Origin: Hydrogenophaga pseudoflava NBRC 102511 | Lineage (GTDB): Bacteria > Pseudomonadota > Gammaproteobacteria > Burkholderiales > Burkholderiaceae_C | Direction: 5' to 3' | Length of the DNA: 46,851 bases | Assembly: GCF_001592285.1 (NCBI RefSeq) | Contig: NZ_BCWQ01000021.1 | Span: forward strand, 1 to 46,851 | The notes under the pieces: generated by a model | The model's input: only the letters and a program-made list of their open reading frames with translations | What the model was told of the DNA's origin: nothing | Database searches by the model: none | Program-made: the position numbers and the translations under genes | In this document: positions 27,192 through 36,911 of the stretch, piece after piece | How the letters are laid out: each line of letters begins with the position of its first letter | How positions within the stretch are numbered: the first letter of the stretch is position 1

Positions 27192-28469
27192 ATGCAACAA
27201 CGTCAGAACTCGCGTCGATTCACCCTCAAAGCCCTGACGGTCGCGACCGCCCTGGGCGCCTTCGGCCTTACGGCCCACGCCGCCGACACCATCAAGGTCG
27301 GCATCCTGCACAGCCTCTCGGGCACGATGGCGATTTCGGAGACCGTGCTCAAGGACGTGGCCCTGATGACCATCGACGAGATCAACGCCAAGGGCGGCGT
27401 GCTGGGCAAGAAGCTCGAGCCCGTGGTGGTGGACCCGGCGTCCAACTGGCCGCTGTTCGCCGAAAAGGCCAAGCAGCTGATCGACCAGGACAAGGTGGCC
27501 GCCGTGTTCGGCTGCTGGACCTCGGTCTCGCGCAAGTCGGTGCTGCCGGTGTTCGAAGAGAAGAACAGCCTGCTGTTCTACCCGGTGCAGTACGAAGGCG
27601 AGGAGCTGTCCAAGAACGTGTTCTACACCGGCGCCGCGCCCAACCAGCAGGCCATCCCCGCGGTGGAGTACCTGATGAGCAAGGACGGTGGCTCGGCCAA
27701 GCGCTGGGTGCTGCTGGGCACCGACTACGTGTACCCGCGCACCACCAACAAGATCCTGCGCGCCTTCCTGAAGTCCAAGGGCGTGAAGGACGAGGACATC
27801 ATGGAGGAGTACACCCCCTTCGGTCACTCCGACTACCAGACCATCATTGCCAACATCAAGAAGTTCGCGTCCGCCGGCAAGAAGACGGCCGTGGTCTCCA
27901 CCATCAACGGCGACTCCAACGTGCCGTTCTACAAGGAACTCGGCAACGCCGGCCTGTCCGCCAAGGATGTGCCCGTGGTGGCCTTCTCGGTGGGTGAAGA
28001 AGAGCTGCGCGGTGTCGACACCAAGCCGCTGGTGGGCCACCTGGCCGCCTGGAACTACTTCATGAGCATCAAGAACCCGGCCAACGCCGAGTTCGTGAAG
28101 AAGTGGAGCGCGTACGCCAAGGCCAAGAACATCGCCGGCCACAAGGACAAGCCGCTGACCAACGACCCGATGGAAGCCACCTACATCGGCATCAACATGT
28201 GGGCGCAGGCCGTCGAGAAGGCCAAGTCCACCGACACCGACAAGGTCATCGCCGCCATGGCCGGCCAGACCTTCAAGGCACCGGGCGGCTTCACCAGCAC
28301 GATGGACAAGGAAAACCACCACCTGCACAAGCCGGTGTTCATCGGCGAAGTGAAGGCCGACGGCCAGTTCAACGTGGTGTGGAAGACCCCGGGTCCGGTC
28401 GTGGCCGATCCGTGGAGCGACTACATCGCCGAGAACAAGGGCAAGAAGAACGTTCCCGAGAAGAAGTAA
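27192..28469 (+). CDS. urtA: Urea ABC transporter, periplasmic receptor
   Basis: 425 residues. The signal contains a twin-arginine-like SRRFTLKALTVA and ends AHAA. The mature part begins IKVGILHSLSGTMAISET, the UrtA/AmiC-type hallmark. WTSVSRKSVLPVFEE, YPVQYEGEELSKNVFYTG and the C-terminal KTPGPVVADPWSDYI are specific to urea receptors. It binds urea with high affinity under nitrogen limitation. A GGAGAAG ribosome site precedes the ATG. The 143-base leader has a TAGCAT -10-like element at 27095 but no convincing -35 or sigma-54 site. Confidence 0.97.
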   Translation: MQQRQNSRRFTLKALTVATALGAFGLTAHAADTIKVGILHSLSGTMAISETVLKDVALMTIDEINAKGGVLGKKLEPVVVDPASNWPLFAEKAKQLIDQDKVAAVFGCWTSVSRKSVLPVFEEKNSLLFYPVQYEGEELSKNVFYTGAAPNQQAIPAVEYLMSKDGGSAKRWVLLGTDYVYPRTTNKILRAFLKSKGVKDEDIMEEYTPFGHSDYQTIIANIKKFASAGKKTAVVSTINGDSNVPFYKELGNAGLSAKDVPVVAFSVGEEELRGVDTKPLVGHLAAWNYFMSIKNPANAEFVKKWSAYAKAKNIAGHKDKPLTNDPMEATYIGINMWAQAVEKAKSTDTDKVIAAMAGQTFKAPGGFTSTMDKENHHLHKPVFIGEVKADGQFNVVWKTPGPVVADPWSDYIAENKGKKNVPEKK

Positions 28470-28481
28470 GCGGGGGTCCTG

Positions 28482-30071
28482 ATGCGCTGGCTGCGTTTCT
28501 TTCTTGCGTTGTTGTGCCTGATCGGCGCAGCCAGTGCCCATGCCCTCACCCCGGCCGACGCCCTGGCGCTGGCCGTGGGCGACAGCGACGACCGCATCGC
28601 CGCCATCAACCGGCTGGCGGCCAAACCCGACGAGCGCACGCTCGCGCTGCTGCAGGCGCTGGGCAACGGCGCGGTCAAGGTGCAGGGTGAGCAGGTGCTG
28701 CTGATTGCCGACGACGGCAGTGCGACCGACGCCGTGACCGGCGCCGCGGTCACCCTGGCCGACGAGGCCGAAGATTCCATGGTCAACAACCGGCTGCGCG
28801 GCGCACTCGAAGCCGCGCTGTCGGTGCGCGACCTGTTCGGCAGCGATGCGCCCGCCCAGCAGGCTGCCGCGGAACTGCTGCAGAAGGCTGCGTTCGACGA
28901 ACCCGACGCCGCGCAGCTGCCCCTGGTGGACAAGGCCCTGGCGAACACCGCCCTCGATGCGAAGGCGCGCACCAGCCTGGAGCGGGCGCGCGCCGCCCTG
29001 CAGCTGGCCAGCGACGACGAGGCGCAGCGCCTGGCCGCCGCGCAGGCGCTGGGCGGCATGGGCGACCCGGCGCTCAAGCCCCTGCTGGCCGCCCGGCTGG
29101 AGGCCGAGGAGAGCGCCACGGTCAAGACTGCGTTGGGCGCCGCGATGTCCGCGCTCGACCGCTCGCTGGCGATCAGCAGCGGCCTCTCGCAGGCCTTCAC
29201 CGGCATCAGCCTGGGCAGCATCCTGCTGCTGGCCGCGCTGGGCCTGGCCATCACCTACGGCCTGATGGGCGTGATCAACATGGCCCACGGCGAGCTGATC
29301 ATGATCGGCGCCTACGCCACCTGGCTGGTGCAGGCCTTCTTCAAGAGCGCGCTGCCCGACTGGTTCGACTGGTACCTGCTGGCCGCCATGCCGGTGGCCT
29401 TCACCGCCTCGGCCCTGGTGGGCGCGGCCATGGAGCGCAGCGTGATCCGCTTTCTCTATGGCCGGCCGCTGGAGACGCTGCTGGCCACCTGGGGCATTTC
29501 GCTGGTGCTGATGCAGGGCGTGCGCAGCCTGTTCGGCGCGCAGAACGTGGGTGTGGAAAACCCGAGCTGGATGAGCGGCAGCGTCACGCTGCTGGGCAAC
29601 CTCACGCTGCCCTGGAACCGCATCCTCATCATCGCCTTCGCGGCCGCGGTGCTGATCGGTGTGACGCTGCTGATCTCGAAAACGCGCCTGGGCCTGTTCG
29701 TGCGCGGCGTGACGCAGAACCGCCCGATCGCATCCTGCATGGGCGTGAACACCGCGCGCATCGACACCTATGCGTTTGCCCTGGGTTCAGGCATCGCGGG
29801 CCTGGCCGGCTGCGCGCTGAGCCAGATCGGCAACGTCGGCCCCGACCTGGGCCAGAGCTACATCGTCGACAGCTTCATGGTGGTGGTGCTGGGTGGCGTG
29901 GGCCAGCTGGCCGGCACGGTCTACGCGGCGCTGGGCCTGGGCCTGCTGAACAAGTTCCTCGAAGGCTGGGCCGGCGCCGTGCTGGCCAAGATCGCGGTGC
30001 TCGTTTTCATCATCGTCTTCATTCAGAAACGTCCGCAAGGCATCTTTGCATTCAAGGGTCGCGAGGCATGA
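28482..30071 (+). CDS. urtB: Urea ABC transporter, permease UrtB
   Basis: 529 residues. A signal-like start precedes a periplasmic alpha-helical, HEAT-like region (about 20-225) typical of UrtB. A LivH-type permease domain follows with GLAITYGLMGVINMAHGELIMIGAY and the loop GRPLETLLATWGISL. It forms the membrane channel with UrtC. It starts 12 bases after urtA and is separated from urtC by repeat copy 4, which may reduce downstream expression relative to urtAB. Confidence 0.96.
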   Translation: MRWLRFFLALLCLIGAASAHALTPADALALAVGDSDDRIAAINRLAAKPDERTLALLQALGNGAVKVQGEQVLLIADDGSATDAVTGAAVTLADEAEDSMVNNRLRGALEAALSVRDLFGSDAPAQQAAAELLQKAAFDEPDAAQLPLVDKALANTALDAKARTSLERARAALQLASDDEAQRLAAAQALGGMGDPALKPLLAARLEAEESATVKTALGAAMSALDRSLAISSGLSQAFTGISLGSILLLAALGLAITYGLMGVINMAHGELIMIGAYATWLVQAFFKSALPDWFDWYLLAAMPVAFTASALVGAAMERSVIRFLYGRPLETLLATWGISLVLMQGVRSLFGAQNVGVENPSWMSGSVTLLGNLTLPWNRILIIAFAAAVLIGVTLLISKTRLGLFVRGVTQNRPIASCMGVNTARIDTYAFALGSGIAGLAGCALSQIGNVGPDLGQSYIVDSFMVVVLGGVGQLAGTVYAALGLGLLNKFLEGWAGAVLAKIAVLVFIIVFIQKRPQGIFAFKGREA

Positions 30072-30075
30072 AGAA

Positions 30076-30151
30076 CATGGCCCACCCCCATCGCTTCGCT
30101 CCGCCCCTCAAGGGGCAGCGCCTGCGGCCCGGCAAAGCCGGTTCCACGGCG
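30076..30151. repeat. GC-rich palindromic repeat, copy 4
   Basis: It lies on the opposite strand to copies 1-3. Read in reverse it has GCCGTGGAACCGGCTTTGCC followed by GGGCC, then GCCCCTTGAGGGGC and GGAGCGAAGCGATGGGGGTG. It starts within about 10 bases of the urtB stop and fills most of the urtB-urtC gap, with its C-rich end next to the stop as in copies 2, 3 and 5. Confidence 0.8.
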
Positions 30152-30189
30152 CTCTCGACCATTCACTTCGTTCGCGAGGCTAGCCCTCT

Positions 30190-31295
30190 ATGACCGCTGC
30201 TTCTGTATATCTTCCTGCCCCCGGCCCGCTGCTCACGCGCGGGGCCTTCAGCGGCGTGATGGTCGCGCTGCTGGTGGTCTGCGCCGTGGCGCCCGCGCTC
30301 AACCTGTGGGTGCCCGAGGACAGCGCGTTCCACCTCTCGGACTACATGGTCGGCCTGCTGGGCAAGATCATGTGCTACGCCATCTGCGCGCTGGCCATGG
30401 ACCTGATCTGGGGCTACACCGGCATCCTCTCGCTGGGCCACGGCCTGTTCTTCGCGCTCGGCGGCTACGTGATGGGCATGTACCTGATGCGACAGATCGG
30501 CCGCGACGGCAACTACGGCAGCGACCTGCCGGACTTCATGGTGTTCCTGGACTGGAAGGAACTGCCCTGGCACTGGGCGCTGTCCGACAGCTTCATCGCC
30601 ACGCTGCTGCTGATCGTGCTGGTGCCGGGCCTGGTGGCCTTCGTGTTCGGCTACTTCGCCTTCCGCTCGCGCATCAAGGGCGTGTACTTCTCCATCATCA
30701 CGCAGGCCCTGACCTTCGCCGCGCTGCTGCTGTTCTTCCGCAACGAGACCGGCATGGGCGGCAACAACGGCTTCACCGATTTCAAGCGCATCCTCGGCAT
30801 GCCGATTGCCACGCAGGAGATGCGCATGACGCTGTTCGTCATCACCGGCCTGACGCTGCTGGGCTTTTATGTGTTCGCGCGCTGGCTGGTGGCCAGCAAG
30901 TTCGGCCGCGTGCTGCAGGCCATCCGCGACGCCGAGAGCCGCGTCATGTTCTGTGGCTACAACCCGCTGCCCTACAAGCTCACCATCTGGACCATCTCGG
31001 CCGTGATGTGCGGCATTGCCGGGGCGCTCTATGTGCCGCAGGTGGGCATCATCAACCCGGGCGAGATGAGCACCGCGGCCAGCATCGAGATTGCGGTGTG
31101 GACGGCGGTCGGTGGCCGCGCCACCCTGGTCGGCCCCATCGTCGGTGCCTTCCTGGTCAACGGCGCCAAGAGCTGGCTGACCGTGGCCTTCCCCGAGTTC
31201 TGGCTCTACTTCCTGGGCGTGCTGTTCATCGCGGTGACGCTGTGGATGCCGCAGGGCGTGGTGGGGCTGGTGAAGAAGCTGCGGGGAGGCAAGGC

Positions 31296-31299
<4 letters not shown>
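30190..31299 (+). CDS. urtC: Urea ABC transporter, permease UrtC
   Basis: 369 residues, a LivM-type permease with about ten membrane segments. YAICALAMDLIWGYTGILSL and GHGLFFALGGY form the family signature, KGVYFSIITQALTFAALLLF and RNETGMGGNNGFTDF follow, and the EAA-like loop is VLQAIRDAESRVMFCGY. It pairs with UrtB. Its stop overlaps the urtD start (ATGA), showing coupled translation. Confidence 0.96.
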
Positions 31300-32171
<872 letters not shown>

Positions 32172-32181
32172 GGAACCCGCC

Positions 32182-32880
32182 ATGAGCCTTCTCGAAGTCA
32201 AGGACGTCAACCAGTACTACGGTGGCAGCCACATCCTGCGCAACGTCAGCCTCACGGCCGAGCTGGGCCAGGTGACGGTGGTGCTGGGCCGCAACGGCGT
32301 GGGCAAGACCACGCTGCTCAAATCGCTCATGGGCCTGGTGCCGATCAAGAGCGGCGCCATCACCTTCGACGGCAAGGCCATCGACAAGGCCACGCCCTAC
32401 GAACGGGCCCGTGCCGGCATCGGCTTCGTGCCCCAGGGACGCGAGATCTTCGGCCGCCTGACGGTGCAGGAGAACTTGCAGATGGGGCTGGCCTACAAAT
32501 CCGGCGGCACGCCCATCCCGGCCGAGCTGTTCGAGCTGTTCCCGGTGCTCAAGCAGATGCTGGGACGGCGCGGCGGCGACCTCTCGGGCGGGCAGCAGCA
32601 GCAGCTGGCGATTGCGCGTGCGCTGGCCGCGGGCCCCAAGCTGCTGGTTCTCGATGAACCTACCGAGGGCATCCAGCCGAACATCATCAAGGACATCGGC
32701 AAGGTCATCCGCATGCTGGCCGACCGCGGCAACATGGCCATCGTGCTGGTGGAGCAGTACTACGACTTCGCCGAAGAACTGGCCGACCGGTACGTGGTGA
32801 TGGAGCGCGGCGAGGTGATCGCCAGCGGTCCTGGCAGCGAGATGCAGGCGAAGAACATCCGTCAGCTGGTGGCGATCTAG
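32182..32880 (+). CDS. urtE: Urea ABC transporter, ATPase UrtE
   Basis: 232 residues, LivF type. Walker A is LGRNGVGKTTLLKSLMG, the Q-loop region is GFVPQGREIFGRLTVQENL, the signature is LSGGQQQQLAIARAL, and Walker B is LLVLDEPTEGIQPNI. It completes the five-gene urea transporter, starting 10 bases after urtD. A repeat fragment begins right after its TAG stop, and the next gene converges on it 30 bases away. Confidence 0.96.
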   Translation: MSLLEVKDVNQYYGGSHILRNVSLTAELGQVTVVLGRNGVGKTTLLKSLMGLVPIKSGAITFDGKAIDKATPYERARAGIGFVPQGREIFGRLTVQENLQMGLAYKSGGTPIPAELFELFPVLKQMLGRRGGDLSGGQQQQLAIARALAAGPKLLVLDEPTEGIQPNIIKDIGKVIRMLADRGNMAIVLVEQYYDFAEELADRYVVMERGEVIASGPGSEMQAKNIRQLVAI

Positions 32881-32905
32881 GCCCCCACGCTCCGCCGCTG
32901 CGCCG
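32881..32905. repeat. Fragment of the GC-rich repeat after the urtE stop
   Basis: GCCCCCACGCTCC and CCGCTGCGC match the reverse complement of the end of copy 5 with one mismatch over about 23 bases. It begins immediately after the urtE TAG codon, so only the stop-proximal arm of the repeat is present. Confidence 0.65.
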
Positions 32906-32910
32906 GATCG

Positions 32911-34596
32911 TCAGGCCCCGACAGCGTTCACGTTGGCCAGCAGGCCTTCGTTCTTCTGGGGCGGCTTGTAGCCCGACGACAGGGACATGCCGCCCGCCGC
33001 ACGGCCGGTGTGCGCCTGTTCGCCCAGGCCGGCGTGGATGTCGGTGGTGCGGTAGCGCTCGCGCATGGCCTGCGCCTTCTGGTGCAGTTCCTCGTGGTCG
33101 GGGATGCGCGCCTCGTAGCGCTGCAGCACCAGGTGGGCCGACTCGATGATCTTGGCGTTGAGCGTCTGCTCACCGTCGTTCAGCAGCTTGACCACCGCGG
33201 CCTGCGGATCGCCCTTGAGGCTCAGGGACATGGCCTCTTCGGTCTGCTTGAGGATGTGGGCGTGGCCGCTGCGCACGCGGTTGATGAAGTCCTGGCGGCC
33301 CGTGGCGGCGCAGACCAGCAGCTCGGTGAGCGCCCTGCTGGTGCAGAAGCGCAGCGCCATGGTGTCCACCGCGGCGTCGACTTCGTAGAGCTGGATCGAG
33401 CGCATCGCCAGCCGCGTCATCAGCGCCAGCAGGTTGCAGGCCGACTCGACATCGAACGCCGGCTGGTGGATGGTCTTGGCCATGCGCCGCACGTCGTCCA
33501 GCGCCTGCGCGGTCTGGTAGTCCTGGATCGCGACCAGCGCCTCGATCACCTCCAGCAGCCGCAGCGGGCGCGGGTTGTCGGGGTACCGGTCACGGATGCG
33601 TTCCATCTGCTCGCGGCAGCGCTGCAGGCCCTTGTGTTCGGCGTTGTCCAGGCGGGCGAACGCGAGCAGCACCAGGGCCTGGGGGTCGTAGAGCTTGGAG
33701 TCCAGGCCGAGGCGGGTAGCGCGGTCGAGCATCTCGATCCCTTCCTCGCGTTCGCCGGCGTACCAGGCCATCATGCCGTGCTTGAGCAGCCGGTTGACCG
33801 ACGAGGGCGTGAGCATGGTGGAGCGCTTGAAGGTGGCGAGCGCGGCCTGGAAGTTGCCCAGCTCGAACTGGGCGCGGCCCATGATGTCGTAGGCGTCGGT
33901 GTAGCCCGGGTCGGTCTCGATCAGGCTCTCCAGCGTGGTCACGGCGCGCTGCTGGAAGCCGCCCTCGACCTGCGCACGGGCCACGCCCAGCCTGGCCCAG
34001 GGCAGCGTCTTGGCCGCGATGACGGCCTCGTAGAACATCTCGGCCTCGTGCAGGTGGCCGCCGCGCAGCATCAGCTCGGCCCCGATGCGGGCCGCGTAGA
34101 GGTAGTAGGGCTTGCGCTGCTCGAAGTGCGCCTTGCACATCTGCGCGGCCTCGTCGAACCGCTGTTCGTCGATGGCGGTGAAGATGTGCCGGAGCGCGTC
34201 CTTGCGGTCGCGCGCCTGCACGATGCGCTCCACCAGGCCCGCGGCCGTGTGGGGTTTGAGCAGGTAGGCGTCCAGGGCCGATTCGGCGGCCTCCGCCACC
34301 TTGCTGTACGAGGCTTCGGACGTCACCATCACGAACACCGTGTAGAACGGCAGCAGCTGGTTGCGGCGCAGGTCGTCCAGCAGTTCCTGCCCGGTGGTGG
34401 CCTCGCGGTCGAAATACTGCTCGCAGATCACGACGTCGAAGGGCCAGGTCTCCAGCTTGGTGCGGGCGTCCGCGACGCGCGGGCACTGCACGATGGTTCC
34501 CACGCCGGCGTCCCGCAGCTGCCCGACGATGATCGACCGCGACAGCGGGTTGCCGTCGATGACGAGCGCTTTGGCGTCATGGAGCGGGGCGGACAT
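32911..34596 (-). CDS. Receiver-TPR protein with a degenerate phospho-acceptor
   Basis: 561 residues. The N-terminal receiver (about 8-128) keeps the acidic D14, T92 and K114, but position 59, where the phospho-acceptor Asp should be (VVICEQYF), is Glu. The rest is a long array of TPR-like helices (about 135-480) with IMGRAQFELGNFQAALATFKR as the clearest unit, then a polar tail. There is no DNA-binding domain. Glu at the acceptor site can mimic phosphorylation, so the receiver may be locked active or serve only for protein contacts. It follows ureD by 129 bases and converges on urtE. A role in urea or nitrogen control is only a guess. Confidence 0.88.
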   Translation of the reverse strand: MSAPLHDAKALVIDGNPLSRSIIVGQLRDAGVGTIVQCPRVADARTKLETWPFDVVICEQYFDREATTGQELLDDLRRNQLLPFYTVFVMVTSEASYSKVAEAAESALDAYLLKPHTAAGLVERIVQARDRKDALRHIFTAIDEQRFDEAAQMCKAHFEQRKPYYLYAARIGAELMLRGGHLHEAEMFYEAVIAAKTLPWARLGVARAQVEGGFQQRAVTTLESLIETDPGYTDAYDIMGRAQFELGNFQAALATFKRSTMLTPSSVNRLLKHGMMAWYAGEREEGIEMLDRATRLGLDSKLYDPQALVLLAFARLDNAEHKGLQRCREQMERIRDRYPDNPRPLRLLEVIEALVAIQDYQTAQALDDVRRMAKTIHQPAFDVESACNLLALMTRLAMRSIQLYEVDAAVDTMALRFCTSRALTELLVCAATGRQDFINRVRSGHAHILKQTEEAMSLSLKGDPQAAVVKLLNDGEQTLNAKIIESAHLVLQRYEARIPDHEELHQKAQAMRERYRTTDIHAGLGEQAHTGRAAGGMSLSSGYKPPQKNEGLLANVNAVGA

Positions 34597-34725
34597 GGTG
34601 GACGGGTGCGGGAGGCGCGGCCGGGATGGTGATGGTCGTGGTGGATCCTGCCCCGATTCTGTGCAGGCAGGCCCAGGCCCGATCGGCCGAACAACGCCGC
34701 AAAACCCGGGCAGTTCGACGGAGGA

Positions 34726-35556
34726 TCAGACCCGCCAGATGCGGGGGGCGTCGCCCGGCAGGCCCCAGGCCGCCGGGCGCAGCGCCGCCCAGACGGCCTG
34801 CAGGCCAGCCATCAGCGGCTCGACCAGCGGCGCCACGGCCCGCACCTCCAGCACCCGGTCGTTGGGGCAGGTGGTGCCGGCCACCACCCCGGCCGGGGCT
34901 TGTTGCAGGGCTTCGCGCGCCACCTCCAGCAGGTGCTCGCGCCGCTCGCGTGCCAGCGGGCTGCCGGTGGCGAACACCAGCGTGCCCAGGCAGCGGTGGC
35001 CGCCCAGACCGAGGGGTGAGTCCAGCAGGCGCCGGTCGTGCGCGGCGATGCGCGCCTGCTCCAGCCAGCAGCCGGGAATCTCCAGCCGCTGCCGGAACTC
35101 GCCCTGCTCGTAGGGCTGGGCCGCACCGGGCAGGCCCAGCGCGGTGACGTCCCAGGCCATCAACTCGGCGCCCTCGGCCAGGGTGGCACTCCAGCGGTTG
35201 TCGGCCCGGCAGCCGGGGTAGGCAATGGTTTCCAGCGGCAGCCACTCCAGCCGCGCGCCCGCGTCCAGCTGCAGCCGCACCTGTTGTGTGGCGAAGGCCT
35301 CGTCGCTGGCGTAGAAGCGGGTGGCGCCCGGGGTGCTGACCAGGGCATGGGCGCCGGCGCCGACCTGCACGCCGATGTCCAGCACGTCCCCGCCGACCAG
35401 ACCGCCCGGCGGGTGCACGATCACGTTGTGGCAGACCGCGTCGCCCTCGGGGTAGAGGCTCTTGAAGATGCGCAGCGGGCCGTCGTGCGAGTGCTGCAGG
35501 ACGGTGCGTTCACCTTGTCGCTGGTAGTCGAGGGAAAGACGGGCGTGCCAGGGCAT
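34726..35556 (-). CDS. ureD: Urease accessory protein UreD
   Basis: 276 residues of the UreD/UreH family. It shows LYPEGDAVCHNVIVHPPGGLVGGDVL, STPGATRFYAS and LEWLPLETIAYPGC, all conserved in the family. With UreF and UreG it forms the chaperone complex that loads nickel into apo-urease. In most Burkholderiales it is the first gene of the urease operon, right before ureA. Here its downstream neighbour is the receiver-TPR gene, and ureA lies at 73-375 on the same strand, so the operon looks split. Confidence 0.96.
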   Translation of the reverse strand: MPWHARLSLDYQRQGERTVLQHSHDGPLRIFKSLYPEGDAVCHNVIVHPPGGLVGGDVLDIGVQVGAGAHALVSTPGATRFYASDEAFATQQVRLQLDAGARLEWLPLETIAYPGCRADNRWSATLAEGAELMAWDVTALGLPGAAQPYEQGEFRQRLEIPGCWLEQARIAAHDRRLLDSPLGLGGHRCLGTLVFATGSPLARERREHLLEVAREALQQAPAGVVAGTTCPNDRVLEVRAVAPLVEPLMAGLQAVWAALRPAAWGLPGDAPRIWRV

Positions 35557-35578
35557 CGGGCGAGTGTAGGCGGTGCTT

Positions 35579-35662
35579 CAGCGGGTTTCGCCGCCGGGCC
35601 GCCCCAAGGCGAAACAGCCCCCCTGGGGGGCAGCGACCCGCGCAGCGGTGGAGCGTGGGGGC
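35579..35662. repeat. GC-rich palindromic repeat, copy 5
   Basis: It contains TTTCGCCGCCGGGCCGCC, a CCCCCCTGGGGGG hairpin and GACCCGCGCAGCGGTGGAGC. It ends one base before the stop codon of the deaminase gene (TAA, minus strand at 35664-35666) and fills the gap to ureD. Confidence 0.8.
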
Positions 35663-35663
35663 G

Positions 35664-36137
35664 TTATTTCTTCCAGAAGTCGCGGTGCGGCGCCACCATC
35701 TCGGCTTCCAGCGCCGGGATCGGGCCGATGACCTCGATGGCTTTCTGCCCGCGCGCGATCAGCTCGCGGCAGGGCAGGGCGAGCGTGGGGTTCTCGGCGT
35801 GGTTGCCGGTGAGCGCGAGCAGGGCCTCTTCGCTGGCGCCGTAGACGATGCGGCCGATGTTGGCCCAGTAGACGGTGCCGGCGCACATGGCGCAGGGCTC
35901 GAAGGTGGTCACCAGGGTGCAGCCCGAGAGGAAGCCGGCCGGGTAGTTGAGCGAGGCCGTGCGCGCCAGCGTGGCCTCGGCGTGGTGCACGGTGTCGATG
36001 TTGCCCTGCTCGGCCAGCACCGTCTCGCCGTCGGGCGCCACCAGCAGCGCACCGAAGGGGTGGCGGCCCATCTGCATCGCGCGCAGGGCCACGTCGTTGG
36101 CGCGGCGCAGGTGCCGCGCGATCTGGTCGTCGTTCAT
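35664..36137 (-). CDS. Nucleobase/nucleoside deaminase (CMP/dCMP deaminase fold)
   Basis: 157 residues of the cytidine/guanine deaminase superfamily. Zinc ligands are H52 with catalytic E54 in HHAEATL, and C82 and C85 in EPCAMC. HPFGALLV at the start and the C-terminal PHRDFWKK resemble guanine-deaminase-like and related proteins more than tRNA adenosine deaminase TadA. It overlaps the upstream ABC permease gene by one base, so it shares a transcript with the transporter that probably imports its substrate. The base deaminated (guanine, cytosine or another) cannot be decided from sequence. Confidence 0.88.
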   Translation of the reverse strand: MNDDQIARHLRRANDVALRAMQMGRHPFGALLVAPDGETVLAEQGNIDTVHHAEATLARTASLNYPAGFLSGCTLVTTFEPCAMCAGTVYWANIGRIVYGASEEALLALTGNHAENPTLALPCRELIARGQKAIEVIGPIPALEAEMVAPHRDFWKK

Positions 36138-36901
36138 CAGCCTTGCGATCCTCTGTGGGCCCAGCCGGTGGTGTGCTTCTCGATGAAGCTGAACAGCTCG
36201 TACATCACCATGGCCATGATGCCGACCACCAGCAGGCCGCTGAACGCCAGGCCCATCTGCATCGAGCTGCCGGCCGAGATCAGCAGGTAGCCGATGCCTT
36301 CGTTGGCGGCGGTCATCTCCGACACCGTGGTACCGACGAAGGCGAGCGTGATGGCGACCTTGAGCGAGCCGTAGAAGTAGGGCATGGAGCGTGGCAGGCC
36401 CACCTTGACCAGCACGTCCCAGCGCCGGGCACCGAGCACCCGCAGCACGTCTTCCAGCTCGGGCTCCAGCGTGGCCAGGCCGGTGGCGATGTTGACCATG
36501 ATGGGGAAGAAGCTGATGAGGAAGGCCGTGAGGATGGCCGGCCCCGCGCCGATGCCGAACCACACCACCAGGATGGGCACGAAGGCCGCCTTGGGCAGGG
36601 CGTTGAAGGCCGTCATCAGCGGATAGACCGCCGCGTAGGCGATGCGCGACGAACCGATCAGGAAGCCGAGCAGCACGCCCACCACGATGGCGATGGCGAA
36701 CCCGGCCATGGTGACCCAGAAGGTGCGCCAGGCGTGGCCCAGGATCACCTCCTTGAACTCCACCGTCTGTTCCCAGATGCGCGAGGGGCTGGGGAAGATG
36801 AACTCCGAGACCTGGAAGCCGCTGCAGATCACTTCCCAGATCACGATGATCGCGACCAGCAGCAGAAAAGGCGACCAGCGCTCCATCTGTTTCTTGTTCA
36901 T
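36137..36901 (-). CDS. ABC transporter permease (SsuC/TauC type)
   Basis: 254 residues with about six membrane segments and the BPD_transp_1 EAA-type loop ending VLGARRWDVLVKVGLPRSMPY. It belongs to the nitrate/sulfonate/taurine/pyrimidine-precursor importer group. The ATG giving MNKKQMERWSPF is chosen; the longer frame enters the ATPase gene. Its stop overlaps the deaminase start (TGATG). It works with the ATPase and receptor encoded just upstream. Confidence 0.93.
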   Translation of the reverse strand: MNKKQMERWSPFLLLVAIIVIWEVICSGFQVSEFIFPSPSRIWEQTVEFKEVILGHAWRTFWVTMAGFAIAIVVGVLLGFLIGSSRIAYAAVYPLMTAFNALPKAAFVPILVVWFGIGAGPAILTAFLISFFPIMVNIATGLATLEPELEDVLRVLGARRWDVLVKVGLPRSMPYFYGSLKVAITLAFVGTTVSEMTAANEGIGYLLISAGSSMQMGLAFSGLLVVGIMAMVMYELFSFIEKHTTGWAHRGSQG

Positions 36902-36911
36902 GCGATGGCTT

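Noticed and set aside
34597..34725. Possible terminator or small gene between ureD and the receiver-TPR gene
   Set aside because: No hairpin with a T run and no open frame with a plausible start were seen; it looks like plain leader sequence.
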